DNA of 64,000 nucleotides from Gammaproteobacteria bacterium MFB021 (GTDB lineage: Bacteria > Pseudomonadota > Gammaproteobacteria > Pseudomonadales > Halomonadaceae): contig JNVT01000105.1 of NCBI GenBank assembly GCA_000737985.1, positions 30,103-94,102 on the forward strand, given 5' to 3'. The translations under genes and the position numbers were made by a program. Of this stretch, positions 15,919-25,495 are shown piece by piece (within the stretch, counting starts at the first letter, position 1; every line of letters begins with the position of its first letter). Below the pieces are notes generated by a model, which was not told the DNA's origin, did no database searches, and worked only from the letters and a program-made list of their open reading frames with translations.

Positions 15919-17517
15919 ATGGTAAAGGCCGCGGTTCAGGGAAGAAGAGCCCAACACGATGACCCGAGCGAGCGGCCACACTCTCGTGACACCGTGCCGC
16001 GAGGGCTCAATGCGCAGACCTCCTTGCCACGCCTGCGGCCGGTCGCCCCCGGGCGCGACCGGCGTGTCCTGTTCGTCACCACCGAAATCGCCGATTTCAT
16101 CAAGGCAGGTGGGCTTGGCGATGTCTCCGCGGCGCTGCCGCGTGCGCTGAAGCCGGGGTACGACGTGCGTGTGCTGATGCCCGGTTACCGGCAGATCCTG
16201 AGTGCTGGCAAGCCTATCGTAAAGGTGGCGCAGCTACCCGCCAGTCACGCCCTGCCGGCCTGCGAGATCGGGCGCTTGGTGTGCGATGACGGGCTGATCG
16301 TGTACCTGGTGCTGTGCCCGTCACTCTACGATCGCGATGGCAACGCCTACGGTGACGACTTCGGCGTCGGCTGGGCCGATAATGACATCCGCTTCGCGCG
16401 TCTGGCCCTGGCCGCCGCCGAGATCGTCAACGATCCCACGCTGCTCGAGTGGCAGGTGGATCTTTTGCATCTCAACGACTGGGCCACCGGGCTCACTGCC
16501 GGTTATGTCCGCTGGCTCGGGCGGCGCTACGTGCCTTCGGTCTACACCATTCACAATCTTGCCTACCAGGGCGTGTTCGGGGCCGATCGCCTGGAGCCCC
16601 TTGGCATCCCGCCGAGCGCCTTCCACATCGATGGCGTCGAGTATTACGGTCAGCTCTCGTTCATGAAGACGGGGCTCTCCTACGCTTCCCACGTCACCAC
16701 CGTCAGCAACAACTACGCCCGCGAGATCACCACGCCGGAGTTCGGCTGCGGACTGGATGGCCTGCTCGCCAAGCGCGCGCTGGAGGGGCGGCTCAGCGGC
16801 CTGCTAAACGGTATCGATGATCGCTGGGATCCGCGCCACGATACCCATCTGGCGCCCAATTTCGGCATCAACGATTGGCATGGCAAGCGCGCCAACACCC
16901 AGCGCGTGCGGCGCATGTTCGGCCTCGACCCGAGCGGCGGGCCGCTGTTTGCGGTGGTCTCCCGGCTGGTGGCCCAGAAGGGGCTCGATCTCACCTGCGA
17001 GATCGCCGACACCCTGGTCGGCGCCGGTGGACAGCTGGTGGTGATCGGGCGCGGTGAATATGCCATCGAGCAGTCGCTGGTGGCGTTAGCGGCGCGCTAT
17101 CCCGGCCAGATCGGGGTCAATATCGGTTTCGACGAGGGCGAGGCGCGCCAGATCTATGCCGGCAGTGACTTCCTGCTGATGCCGTCACGCTTCGAACCCT
17201 GTGGCTTGAGTCAACTCTACGCTCAGCGCTTCGGCTCGCTGCCGATCGCCCACCGTACCGGTGGTCTCGCCGACACCATCCAGGACGGCATCAACGGGTT
17301 GCTGTTCGACGAGATGACCCTGGAGGCGTATCGCGCCACGCTGCGCCGCGCCTTCGACCTGTTCCACGCCACTGACCTGTTCTACGCCATGCGCCGCGCC
17401 GCCATGGCAGGGCGCCTGCACTGGCGCCAGGCGGTGGTGCCTTATCGCCGGCTCTACGCCGAGCTGCTGGCGGAGACCACGCCCGCTAACGGCAGCTACC
17501 ACGGCAGCATCCGATGA
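15919..17517 (+). CDS. glgA: Glycogen synthase (GT5)
   Basis: This cytoplasmic enzyme of 532 residues adds glucose from a nucleotide sugar to alpha-1,4-glucan. The ADP-glucose-binding loop is KAGGLGDVSAALP at about residue 60. The C-terminal Rossmann domain has SRLVAQKGLDL, PSRFEPCGLSQLYAQRFGSLPI and HRTGGLADTI, the GT5 signature. The start at 15919 follows GGGAGG with 6-base spacing and gives a ~48-residue basic extension before the conserved RVLFVTTE strand; the frame stays open back to 15664 without coding character. Its stop overlaps the next start (ATGA). No ADP-glucose pyrophosphorylase gene (glgC) is in the window. Confidence 0.93.
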   Translation: MVKAAVQGRRAQHDDPSERPHSRDTVPRGLNAQTSLPRLRPVAPGRDRRVLFVTTEIADFIKAGGLGDVSAALPRALKPGYDVRVLMPGYRQILSAGKPIVKVAQLPASHALPACEIGRLVCDDGLIVYLVLCPSLYDRDGNAYGDDFGVGWADNDIRFARLALAAAEIVNDPTLLEWQVDLLHLNDWATGLTAGYVRWLGRRYVPSVYTIHNLAYQGVFGADRLEPLGIPPSAFHIDGVEYYGQLSFMKTGLSYASHVTTVSNNYAREITTPEFGCGLDGLLAKRALEGRLSGLLNGIDDRWDPRHDTHLAPNFGINDWHGKRANTQRVRRMFGLDPSGGPLFAVVSRLVAQKGLDLTCEIADTLVGAGGQLVVIGRGEYAIEQSLVALAARYPGQIGVNIGFDEGEARQIYAGSDFLLMPSRFEPCGLSQLYAQRFGSLPIAHRTGGLADTIQDGINGLLFDEMTLEAYRATLRRAFDLFHATDLFYAMRRAAMAGRLHWRQAVVPYRRLYAELLAETTPANGSYHGSIR

Positions 17518-18803
17518 GTGGCGTCGGAGGCGGTGCGACCTCTGCGGCCGCGGGCTACGATTTCGGTGCTCTGCGCTGGTGGCTGATGGCGTCGATGGCG
17601 CCGCCGCCGGGAGTACCCGACGACAGCGACTGGCGCTGGGACGACGGTGACTGGATGCGAGTACGCGGGGCGCGCCACCAAGGGGATCTGCCGCTCGCCT
17701 TCTACTGCCTCGATGCCGCCGAGTGGTACGCCTCGCGCTTCTCGCCGCCGCTGCGTTGGGACGCTCTGATCCAGGAGCTGGTGCCCTACGTGGCGGATCT
17801 CGGCTTTACCCATGTCGCCTTCGATGCGGCACTGCTGGCCGAAGGTGATGCCACCATCCGCGGTGTGGTCGAAACCTGCCATATCGCGGGTGTCGGGGTG
17901 GTGGTGAGCCAGCCCATGGGCACGGCCCAGAGCCTAGAGCGCTGCCGTCGGCTGCACGTCGACGGCGTGTATACGCCGACCGACGAGGACCAGGCCGGCT
18001 GCTGCCGGCTATTCGTCGATGACGGTCGGGCCGATGTGGTCCTGGCTTTTCGGCCTGCCTGGCAGGCGGCGCTGAGCGACTATCTGGCGCGTCCGCCGCT
18101 GTCGCGCTGTCGCCATCACGCCCAGTGGGTCGCGGCGCTGACGCCAGCGTCCAGGGGGCGTGCGCTGCTGGCACAGATGCCGGCGCCGGGGGTGTCCCTG
18201 GGAACATGGCGCCAGTGCGTGCACGGTGACGCCTGGCAGCGTTTCGCCAACCTGCGGGCCGCGCTCGGCATGATGTGGGCGCTGCCCGGTGAAAAGTGGC
18301 TGGGGATGGGCGTCGAGCTGGGCCAGGTGCTGGCCGAGCACTTCCCCGAGGCGATCCACTGGCCGCTGCTGTTCGAGAGCCGGCACGCCGGCATGCTGCG
18401 ACTGGTGGCCGATCTCAACCGGCTCTATGTCAACGAGCCGGCGCTGCAGATCCGCGACGACGGCGACAACGGCTTCGAATGGCTGGTGCCCGACGATGGC
18501 CACAACAGCGTGGTGGTATTCGCGCGGCATGCCGACAGCGGCCACGCGGCACTGATCTGCGTCAGCAATTTCCAGGCCTGCGTGCATCAGACCTATCGCT
18601 TCGGTGTCCCGGCGGGCGGGCGCTGGCGCGAGATCTTCAACAGCGACAGCGTCTTCTACGCCGGTAGCAACGTGGGCAACGGACGCACCCTCAGGGCCTG
18701 CCCCGAGCCCAGCCATGGCCAGGCGCAGTCGCTGACGCTGACGGTACCGCCGATGGCTACGCTCTTTCTACGCCATGAAGTCTGGCATGGAGATACCCCA
18801 TGA
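17514..18803 (+). CDS. GlgB-like pseudoenzyme (catalytic motifs lost)
   Basis: This 429-residue protein sits between glgA and treZ, overlapping both by ATGA. I aligned it by eye with the true GlgB at 28328-30550. WDALIQELVPYVADLGFTHV matches GlgB's [20 protein letters not shown]. The C-terminal ~190 residues match throughout: [47 protein letters not shown] and GQAQSLTLTVPP. The catalytic parts differ. GlgB's LLDWVPGH becomes VVSQPMGT, GLRVDAV becomes GVYTPTDE, and the AEE and HDEVVHG motifs are missing. The N-terminal CBM48 domain is also absent. It should therefore lack branching activity. It may bind glucan or one of the neighbouring enzymes. The frame is intact, so it is not a decayed pseudogene. 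Confidence 0.85.
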   Translation: MSGVGGGATSAAAGYDFGALRWWLMASMAPPPGVPDDSDWRWDDGDWMRVRGARHQGDLPLAFYCLDAAEWYASRFSPPLRWDALIQELVPYVADLGFTHVAFDAALLAEGDATIRGVVETCHIAGVGVVVSQPMGTAQSLERCRRLHVDGVYTPTDEDQAGCCRLFVDDGRADVVLAFRPAWQAALSDYLARPPLSRCRHHAQWVAALTPASRGRALLAQMPAPGVSLGTWRQCVHGDAWQRFANLRAALGMMWALPGEKWLGMGVELGQVLAEHFPEAIHWPLLFESRHAGMLRLVADLNRLYVNEPALQIRDDGDNGFEWLVPDDGHNSVVVFARHADSGHAALICVSNFQACVHQTYRFGVPAGGRWREIFNSDSVFYAGSNVGNGRTLRACPEPSHGQAQSLTLTVPPMATLFLRHEVWHGDTP

Positions 18804-20626
18804 GTATGCCATCAGCCTCGTCTGCGCCGGGCGCCCGTGGCGAAGCCTTTGCACCGCGCTACGGCGCTCACTACGACCCCGCGGGCGGCGTCTCCTTCCG
18901 GCTCTGGGCGCCGAGTGCCGTGCGGGTAATGCTGGAGTGCGAAGGGCAGGCGCCGGTCGCGATGGCACAGGCCGAGGCGGGGGAGTTCGTCGCCCGGCTC
19001 GACTGCCCGGTGGGCAGTGCCTACCGCTACCACGTCTTCGTCGCTGACGACGACACCGGGCTCGCGGTGCCCGACCCTGCGTCGCGGGCGCTGCGCGACG
19101 GGGTCGACGGCTGGTCGCTGGTGGTCGACCCCGGCGCCTATGTCTGGCAGCAGCCGGACTGGCGCGGCCGCCCCTGGGAAGAGAGCGTGATCTACGAGGT
19201 GCATCTCGGCGCCATCGGCGGCATGGCCGGGCTCGAGCGACGGCTGCCGGCGCTGGTCGAGCTCGGGATCACGGCGATCGAACTGATGCCGCTGGCCGAG
19301 TGTCCGGGCACTCGCAACTGGGGCTACGACGGCGTGCAGCCCTACGCCGTGGCCTCCTACTACGGTACCCCGCAGGCGTTTCAGGCGCTGGTGGACACCA
19401 TCCACGCCCATGGTCTGATGGTGTTCGTCGACGTGGTCTACAACCACTTCGGGCCCGACGGCAACTTTCTGCCTCACTATGCCAAGGCGTTCTTTCGGGA
19501 CGACGTCAGCACGCCGTGGGGCGCGGCGATCGATTTCCGGCGCCCTCAGGTGCGCCGCTTCTTCATCGACAATGCGCTGATGTGGCTGCTCGACTATCGC
19601 GTCGACGGCCTGCGCTTCGATGCCGTGCACGCCATCGGCGACCGCGGCTTCCTGCTCGAGATGGCCGCGACCCTGCGGACGCGGGCCGGCGGCGCGCGTC
19701 ACGTGCATCTGATGCTGGAGAACGAGCACAACCAGGCGAGTCTGCTCGGCGGCGACGCCTACAGCGCCCAGTGGGCCGACGACTGGCACAACGTGATGCA
19801 CGTGCTGCTGACCGGCGAGTCGCAGGGCTATTACGCCGATTTCGTCGGCGACGCCACGGCCAAGCTCGCCACCGCGATGGGCGAGGGATTCGTCTTCCAG
19901 GGGCAGGCCACGCGCAAGGGCGAGGCGCGCGGTGAGCCCAGCGCCGGGCTGGCGCCGACAGCCTTCATCGATTTTCTGCAGAATCATGACCAGATCGGCA
20001 ACCGCGCCCTCGGCGAGCGTCTGAATCAGCTGGCCGATGCCGATGCGCTTGCCGCCGCCACGCTGCTGCTGCTGCTGTCACCCAAGATTCCGCTGCTGTT
20101 CATGGGCGAGGAGTGGGGCTCGCGGCGGCCTTTTCTGTTCTTCACCGACCATCGCGATGCGCTGGCCGATGCGGTGCGCGAGGGGCGCCGGCGCGAGTTC
20201 GCCGAGTTCGCTGCCTTCAAGGATCCGGCCCAGCGCGAGCGCATCCCCGATCCCAATGCCCAGAGCACCTTCACCGCTGCCTGTCTCGACATGGCCGAGG
20301 CCGAGCGTCCCGAGCATCGCGCTCAGCGCGAGCGCTTTGAAGCCTGGCTGGGGCTGCGCCATACCTGGGTGGTGCCGCGCCTGGCCGGTGCTCGGGCCCA
20401 GGACAGCGAGGTGATCGGTGGCGCAGCGGTGGATGCCTGCTGGCGGCTGGGAGACGGCAGTACCCTGCGTATCGCTATCAATTTGGGTACGGCCGCGGTG
20501 AGTCTCGCCGCGTCGGCGCCGCTGTTGGTCGCTTCGCACGCCGACGTGGCCGCGGCGCTGGGCGTGGGCCAACTGCCGCCGCGGCGCTGCGCGGTGTGGC
20601 TGGATGCCCAAGAGGTCACGCTATGA
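18800..20626 (+). CDS. treZ: Malto-oligosyltrehalose trehalohydrolase
   Basis: A 608-residue GH13 enzyme that releases trehalose from the maltooligosyl-trehalose made by TreY. A CBM48/E-set domain (residues ~20-105) precedes the barrel. Motifs are DVVYNHFGPDGNFL (region I), GLRFDAVHAI (nucleophile Asp, region II), LENEHNQAS (general acid Glu, region III) and DFLQNHDQIGNRALGERL (region IV, the typical TreZ form). The start overlaps the pseudo-GlgB stop and the stop overlaps malQ, both as ATGA, so the proteins are likely made in coordinated amounts. It is cytoplasmic. Confidence 0.95.
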   Translation: MSMPSASSAPGARGEAFAPRYGAHYDPAGGVSFRLWAPSAVRVMLECEGQAPVAMAQAEAGEFVARLDCPVGSAYRYHVFVADDDTGLAVPDPASRALRDGVDGWSLVVDPGAYVWQQPDWRGRPWEESVIYEVHLGAIGGMAGLERRLPALVELGITAIELMPLAECPGTRNWGYDGVQPYAVASYYGTPQAFQALVDTIHAHGLMVFVDVVYNHFGPDGNFLPHYAKAFFRDDVSTPWGAAIDFRRPQVRRFFIDNALMWLLDYRVDGLRFDAVHAIGDRGFLLEMAATLRTRAGGARHVHLMLENEHNQASLLGGDAYSAQWADDWHNVMHVLLTGESQGYYADFVGDATAKLATAMGEGFVFQGQATRKGEARGEPSAGLAPTAFIDFLQNHDQIGNRALGERLNQLADADALAAATLLLLLSPKIPLLFMGEEWGSRRPFLFFTDHRDALADAVREGRRREFAEFAAFKDPAQRERIPDPNAQSTFTAACLDMAEAERPEHRAQRERFEAWLGLRHTWVVPRLAGARAQDSEVIGGAAVDACWRLGDGSTLRIAINLGTAAVSLAASAPLLVASHADVAAALGVGQLPPRRCAVWLDAQEVTL

Positions 20627-22725
20627 GCGCGCACGCTACCGACGACGCGTCATTACGGACGCTGGCCGAAGCGGTCGGGCTGGTTCTCGCGTGGGAAGCC
20701 AGCGACGGCAGCCAACGCACGCTCGATGCCGCAAGCCAGCGCCAGATGTTGGCGCGGCTGGGGTGGCCGGCGGCAGATGCCAGCGAGGTGAGCGAGAGCC
20801 TCGCTCGCTGGCGTGAGCAGAGCGCGCCCTACACCTGGCCTGCGCTGCCGTCGCTGCTGATCGCCGATGCCGATGTGGCTTTCCCGGTGCCGCTCGTCCA
20901 GGCCGCAGGGCTCGGCTTCACCCTGCGCCTGGAGAGCGGCGAGACGCTCGGCGGCAAGCTCGATGCGGCGGGCTGCCTGCCGCCGATCGATGCCTGCGGC
21001 TACCACCGCCTGACCCTATCTGGTAGTAGCGGCGAGCGGCTCACGCGGACCCTGGCGGTAGCCCCTGCGCGCTGCTTCACGCCCGCCGACGTGCGCGCCG
21101 AGGGGGCTGCGGCACGGCTCTGGGGCGTGGCGGTGCAGCTCTATTCGCTCCGGCGCGAGGGCGACACGGGGATTGGCGATCTGCAAGCGCTCGACGAGCT
21201 GTGCGCCGGGCTTGCCGAGCAGGGCGCGGATGCGGTGGCCGTCAGCCCGATCCATGCCCTGTTCGCGGCCGACCCCCAGCGCTACAGCCCCTACGCCCCC
21301 TCCAGCCGGCTGTTCTACAACGTCTGGCACGCGGCCCCCGAGTGCATCTTCGATGCCGCCACCGTGGCCTGGGCGGCAGCGCCGGATCGCGCGGCGCTGG
21401 CCCAGCGCTCGCAGGCAGCGCTAATCGACTGGCCGGCCAGTGTCGCGCTCAAGCAGGCCCAGCTCGAGCGCCTTTACCATCATGTGATGGAAGCCGAGGA
21501 GGCCCAGCACTGGCAGGCGCAGTTCGAAGCCTTCTGCGAGCAGGGCGGAGAGGCGCTCGAGCGCCACTGTCGCTTCGAAGTGCTCCAGGCCGAAGCCCAG
21601 GAGCGCGACTGGCGACACTGGCCGTCGGCGTGGCGCGATCCGCGTAGCGCTGAGGTGGATGCCTTCGCCGATAGTCATGTCGAGGCGGTACGGTTTGCCG
21701 CTTTTATGCAGTGGCTGATGGCCGCCGGGCTCGAGCGGGTGCAGCAGCGGGCGTGCGAGGCCGGCATGGCGATCGGTCTGATCGCCGATCTGGCGGTGGG
21801 GGTCGACCCCTGCGGTAGCCAGGCGTGGAGTTTCACCGGTGAGCTGTTGACCGAGTTCAGCGTCGGTGCGCCACCGGATGCGTTCAACGCCCGTGGCCAG
21901 GACTGGGGCGTGGCGGCGTTCTCGCCGAGTGGGCTGGTGCACTCCGGCTATCAAGGCTTCATCGCCATGCTGCGGGCCGGCTTCGCCCATGCCGGCGGCC
22001 TGCGTATCGACCATATTCTGGGACTTTCGCGGCTGTGGCTGATCCCCCAGGGCGAACCCGCCGATCACGGCGCCTATCTGCGCTTTCCCCTCGACGATCT
22101 GCTGCGACTGGTCTCACTCGAATCCTGGCGCCACCGGGCGATCGTGATCGGCGAGGATCTGGGCACGGTGGAGGCGGGGCTGCGCGACAAGCTCGCCAGC
22201 CGCGGGGTGCTGGGTATCGGCGTGCTCTGGTTCGAACGCGACGGCGACGACTTTCTGGCCGCCTCGGCGTGGCGTCAGGGCGTGCTGGCCACCACCACCA
22301 CCCATGATCTGCCGACGGTGGCTGGCTGGTGGCAGGGGCGTGATCTCGACTGGCGCGAACGGCTGGGGCTGTTCGGCGAGGGTGAGACCCGGGCGGCCCT
22401 CGATGCCGAGCGCCAGCGTGACCGGGCGCGGCTGGCCGTGGTCTGCGACATCGCCGAAACGGCCGCGCCGGCCACGGTGGTGGATGCCGCGCTCGGCCAC
22501 GTCGCCGCCACGCCGACCCCGCTGACCCTGCTGCCGCTGGAGGATCTGCTGGCACTGAGCGAGCAGCCCAATCTGCCCGGGACCGTGGATGAACACCCCA
22601 ACTGGCGTCGCCGGCTACCGCTGCCGGTGGCGCAACTGGTGACGCAGGAAGCGTTGCGTCGCCGCCTGGCGCATATCCAAGACCTGCGCGGTCACGCCGG
22701 GTCTCGACAAGGAGTGTCATCATGA
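20623..22725 (+). CDS. malQ: 4-alpha-glucanotransferase (amylomaltase, GH77)
   Basis: This 700-residue cytoplasmic enzyme transfers maltooligosyl units between alpha-1,4-glucans. GH77 landmarks are WGVAVQLYSLRR...GIGD, the ISPIHALF-type strand (VSPIHALF), SPYAPSSRLFYN, LIADLAVGVDPCGSQAW, the AGLRIDH-type motif (GGLRIDHILGL), VIGEDLGTV with the acid Glu, and TTTHDLPTV. The ~130-residue N-terminal extension is usual for proteobacterial MalQ. Start 20623 overlaps the treZ stop (ATGA). In this operon it probably reshapes the short glucans left by TreY/TreZ and GlgX. Confidence 0.95.
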   Translation: MSAHATDDASLRTLAEAVGLVLAWEASDGSQRTLDAASQRQMLARLGWPAADASEVSESLARWREQSAPYTWPALPSLLIADADVAFPVPLVQAAGLGFTLRLESGETLGGKLDAAGCLPPIDACGYHRLTLSGSSGERLTRTLAVAPARCFTPADVRAEGAAARLWGVAVQLYSLRREGDTGIGDLQALDELCAGLAEQGADAVAVSPIHALFAADPQRYSPYAPSSRLFYNVWHAAPECIFDAATVAWAAAPDRAALAQRSQAALIDWPASVALKQAQLERLYHHVMEAEEAQHWQAQFEAFCEQGGEALERHCRFEVLQAEAQERDWRHWPSAWRDPRSAEVDAFADSHVEAVRFAAFMQWLMAAGLERVQQRACEAGMAIGLIADLAVGVDPCGSQAWSFTGELLTEFSVGAPPDAFNARGQDWGVAAFSPSGLVHSGYQGFIAMLRAGFAHAGGLRIDHILGLSRLWLIPQGEPADHGAYLRFPLDDLLRLVSLESWRHRAIVIGEDLGTVEAGLRDKLASRGVLGIGVLWFERDGDDFLAASAWRQGVLATTTTHDLPTVAGWWQGRDLDWRERLGLFGEGETRAALDAERQRDRARLAVVCDIAETAAPATVVDAALGHVAATPTPLTLLPLEDLLALSEQPNLPGTVDEHPNWRRRLPLPVAQLVTQEALRRRLAHIQDLRGHAGSRQGVSS

Positions 22726-25379
22726 GACCGATTCGGGCCACGGTGCGGCTACAGCTGCACGCCGGGTTCGACTTTGCCGCCGCGCGCGCTCAGGTCGACT
22801 ACTACGCCGCGCTCGGCGTCAGCCACTACTATCTTTCACCGATTCTCACCTCGCGGCCCGGCTCGACCCACGGCTACGATGGCGTCGACCCGACCCGTAT
22901 CGACCCCGAGCTGGGCGGTGAAGCGGAGCTGGCGGCACTGGTCGAGGCACTGCATGCCCGTGGTATGGGGATCGTCGCTGACATCGTGCCCAACCATCTG
23001 GCGATCGGCGCGGACAACCCCTGGTGGCAGGACATGCTCGCCCGCGGCCGCGCCAGCGAGTTCGCCGACTGCTTCGACGTCGATTGGGGCCGCGCCGATC
23101 TCGACGGCAAGCTGCTGCTGCCGCTGCTGGGTGAACGCTATGTCGACGTGCTCGCCGCGGGCGAGCTGACGCTTGACTGGTCGGCGGCGGCGCAGCGCTT
23201 CGAGGTGCGCTATCACGAGCACCGCTTTCCCATCGATCCGGCCCACAGCGCGGCACTGATCGCCCTGGGCGGGGCCGAGGCATCGGAACCCGACGCCGCC
23301 GAACCCGACGCGATCCAGGCGGCGCTGGCGGCGTTCGACAGTCGCCACGAGAGCGGCCGCGCGCGGCTGCATGGGCTGCTCGAACGCCAGGCCTATCGGC
23401 TGGCCTACTGGCGCAGCGCCAACGATGCGCTCAACTGGCGGCGCTTTTTCGATATCACCGAGCTGGCCGGGGTGCGCGTCGAGGATTCACGCGTCTTCGC
23501 GCTGTGCCACGACACCGTGCTGGGGCTGGTGGCGCGGGGCTGGATCGACGGCCTGCGCGTCGATCATATCGATGGCCTGGTCGATCCCCGCGGCTATGCG
23601 CGGCGTTTGCGCGAACGCCTGGGTGCCATCGCCGCCGAGCGCGGTGAGGCGCGCATCCCGCTCTACGTGGAGAAGATTCTCGCCGGCCACGAAGCGCTGC
23701 ACAGCGACTGGGGTGTCGATGGCACCACCGGTTACGAGTTTCTCGACGTGGTTTCCGGCGTGCAGCACGACCCCGCGGGGGAGGCGCCGTTCACCACGCT
23801 GTGGCGCGAGGTGAGTGGACGCAGCGGCGACTTCGCCGCCGAAGTCGCCGCTGCCCGCAGCGAGATGCTGGCCGGCCCGCTATGCGCGGAGTTCGAGCGC
23901 TGTGTCGCCGCCCTCGGCGCCCTGGCACGCCAGCAGCCGGCCACGCGCGAGCTGAGCGAGTCTGCGCTGCGCCGCGTGCTCGGCGCGCTGGCGATTGGCT
24001 ATCCGGTCTATCGCAGCTACGCCGATCGCCGCGGCCGCCCGCAGGCCGACGCTGCCGATTTCGAGCGCGCCCTCGAGAGCGCCCGCGTCCGGCTCAGTGC
24101 GGCCGACGCCGCCTGGCTGGCGACCCTCGACGACTGGCTCGGCGGGGTCGCTCCGGAGACGCTCGAGGCACCCGAGCAGGCACTGCGCCTGCGTGCCATT
24201 GCCACCTTCCAGCAGCTCACCTCGCCGCTGGCGGCCAAGGCGGTGGAAGATACCGCCGGCTATCGCAGCGCGGTGCTTCTGTCGCGTAACGACGTTGGCT
24301 GCGAGGGGGCTCACTTCGCCTACCCGGTCTCGCAGCTGCATGCGGCCAACCGTACGCGCCTGACGCGCTTCCCGCACAGCCTGCTGGCCACCGCGACCCA
24401 CGACCACAAGCGCGGTGAGGACGTGCGCGCACGCCTGGCCGCGCTGAGCGAGTGCCAGGATCTGATCCCTCGGCTGCGTGAACTCGCCGATGACCCGCGC
24501 CTGGGCGCGGGCGCGGCGGGTGTCGGCGGTGGGGATCGTCTGATGCTGTTACAGATCCTGCTGGCGGCCTGGCCCCTGGGTCTCGCGGCCGAAGACCGCG
24601 ATGGCCTGGCGGCGTTTGCCGAGCGGGTGATGGCGTGGCAGCAGAAGGCGCTGCGCGAGGCCAAGCTGCATAGCCACTGGCTGGCCCCCGATGCGGCCTA
24701 TGAGAAAGCCGCGGCGGCAGCGGTACAGCGCGCCCTGGAGGGCGGCGAGCTGACCCGCGAACTGGCAGCGTTGGCGGCGGCGCTCGACCTGCCCGGGGCG
24801 ATCAATGGCCTGGCCCAGTGTGCGCTCAAGCTGTGTGCCCCGGGGGTGCCGGATCTCTATCAGGGCACCGAGTTCTGGGATCAGTCGCTGGTCGACCCGG
24901 ACAATCGCCGCCCGGTGGATATGCCCGCGCGGCGCGTGGCGCTCGACGCTGATGCCACGCCGGCGGCGGCCTGGACGCGGTGGCGCGACGGCGCGGTCAA
25001 GCAGGCGCTGATCCGGCGCCTGCTGGCACTGCGCGCCGAGTGGCCGGCGCTGTTTCTCGACGGCGACTATGTGCCTCTCGGGGTCACCGGCCAGTGCGCC
25101 GAGCATGTCATCGCGCTGGCCCGGCGCAGCGCTGATGCCACCCTGGTGCTGGTGGTGCCGCGCCTGCCGCGGGCGCTGCTGGGCGTGGCCGATGGCACGA
25201 CTCTGGGGTGGGGAGATACCCGCGTCGAACTCGCCGCGCTGGGGCTCGAAGGTGCCGGGGTGGCGTGTCTGACCGCGACCTCCGCGCCCGCCGATGGTCT
25301 GGCGCTTTCGACCCATCTGGCCGATTTCCCCTGCGGCGCCTGGCTGTGGCGTGACGTGTCGACATCTGCAACGCCATGA
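22722..25379 (+). CDS. treY: Malto-oligosyltrehalose synthase
   Basis: The enzyme has 885 residues and converts the reducing-end alpha-1,4 bond of maltodextrin into an alpha,alpha-1,1 bond. The start RATVRLQLHAGFDFAAARAQVDYYAALGVSHYYLSPI, the GSTHGYDGVDPTRIDPELGG line and VDIVPNHLAI-like DIVPNHLAIG are typical. So are GLRVDHIDGLVDPRGY (nucleophile), VEKILAGHE (acid Glu) and the TATHDHKRGEDVRARL segment. The last domain includes CAPGVPDLYQGTEFWDQSLVDPDNRRPVD. ATGA overlap with malQ. It completes the glycogen-to-trehalose (TreYZ) route with treZ. Confidence 0.95.
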   Translation: MRPIRATVRLQLHAGFDFAAARAQVDYYAALGVSHYYLSPILTSRPGSTHGYDGVDPTRIDPELGGEAELAALVEALHARGMGIVADIVPNHLAIGADNPWWQDMLARGRASEFADCFDVDWGRADLDGKLLLPLLGERYVDVLAAGELTLDWSAAAQRFEVRYHEHRFPIDPAHSAALIALGGAEASEPDAAEPDAIQAALAAFDSRHESGRARLHGLLERQAYRLAYWRSANDALNWRRFFDITELAGVRVEDSRVFALCHDTVLGLVARGWIDGLRVDHIDGLVDPRGYARRLRERLGAIAAERGEARIPLYVEKILAGHEALHSDWGVDGTTGYEFLDVVSGVQHDPAGEAPFTTLWREVSGRSGDFAAEVAAARSEMLAGPLCAEFERCVAALGALARQQPATRELSESALRRVLGALAIGYPVYRSYADRRGRPQADAADFERALESARVRLSAADAAWLATLDDWLGGVAPETLEAPEQALRLRAIATFQQLTSPLAAKAVEDTAGYRSAVLLSRNDVGCEGAHFAYPVSQLHAANRTRLTRFPHSLLATATHDHKRGEDVRARLAALSECQDLIPRLRELADDPRLGAGAAGVGGGDRLMLLQILLAAWPLGLAAEDRDGLAAFAERVMAWQQKALREAKLHSHWLAPDAAYEKAAAAAVQRALEGGELTRELAALAAALDLPGAINGLAQCALKLCAPGVPDLYQGTEFWDQSLVDPDNRRPVDMPARRVALDADATPAAAWTRWRDGAVKQALIRRLLALRAEWPALFLDGDYVPLGVTGQCAEHVIALARRSADATLVLVVPRLPRALLGVADGTTLGWGDTRVELAALGLEGAGVACLTATSAPADGLALSTHLADFPCGAWLWRDVSTSATP

Positions 25380-25495
25380 GGGCGGCCCCTTGTGTCAGAG
25401 CCGCTACGCTTGAAGAGCGGGTCGGCCACCGACCCATGGTCACTGGGAGGCAGGGATCGCCTCATTTTAGTCAATTCGTTTAGGGAGAGATCGTC

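Noticed and set aside
17514..18803. Pseudogene of glgB
   Set aside because: The frame is intact, ATGA-coupled and in the same codon style as its neighbours; the loss is confined to catalytic segments rather than random decay.
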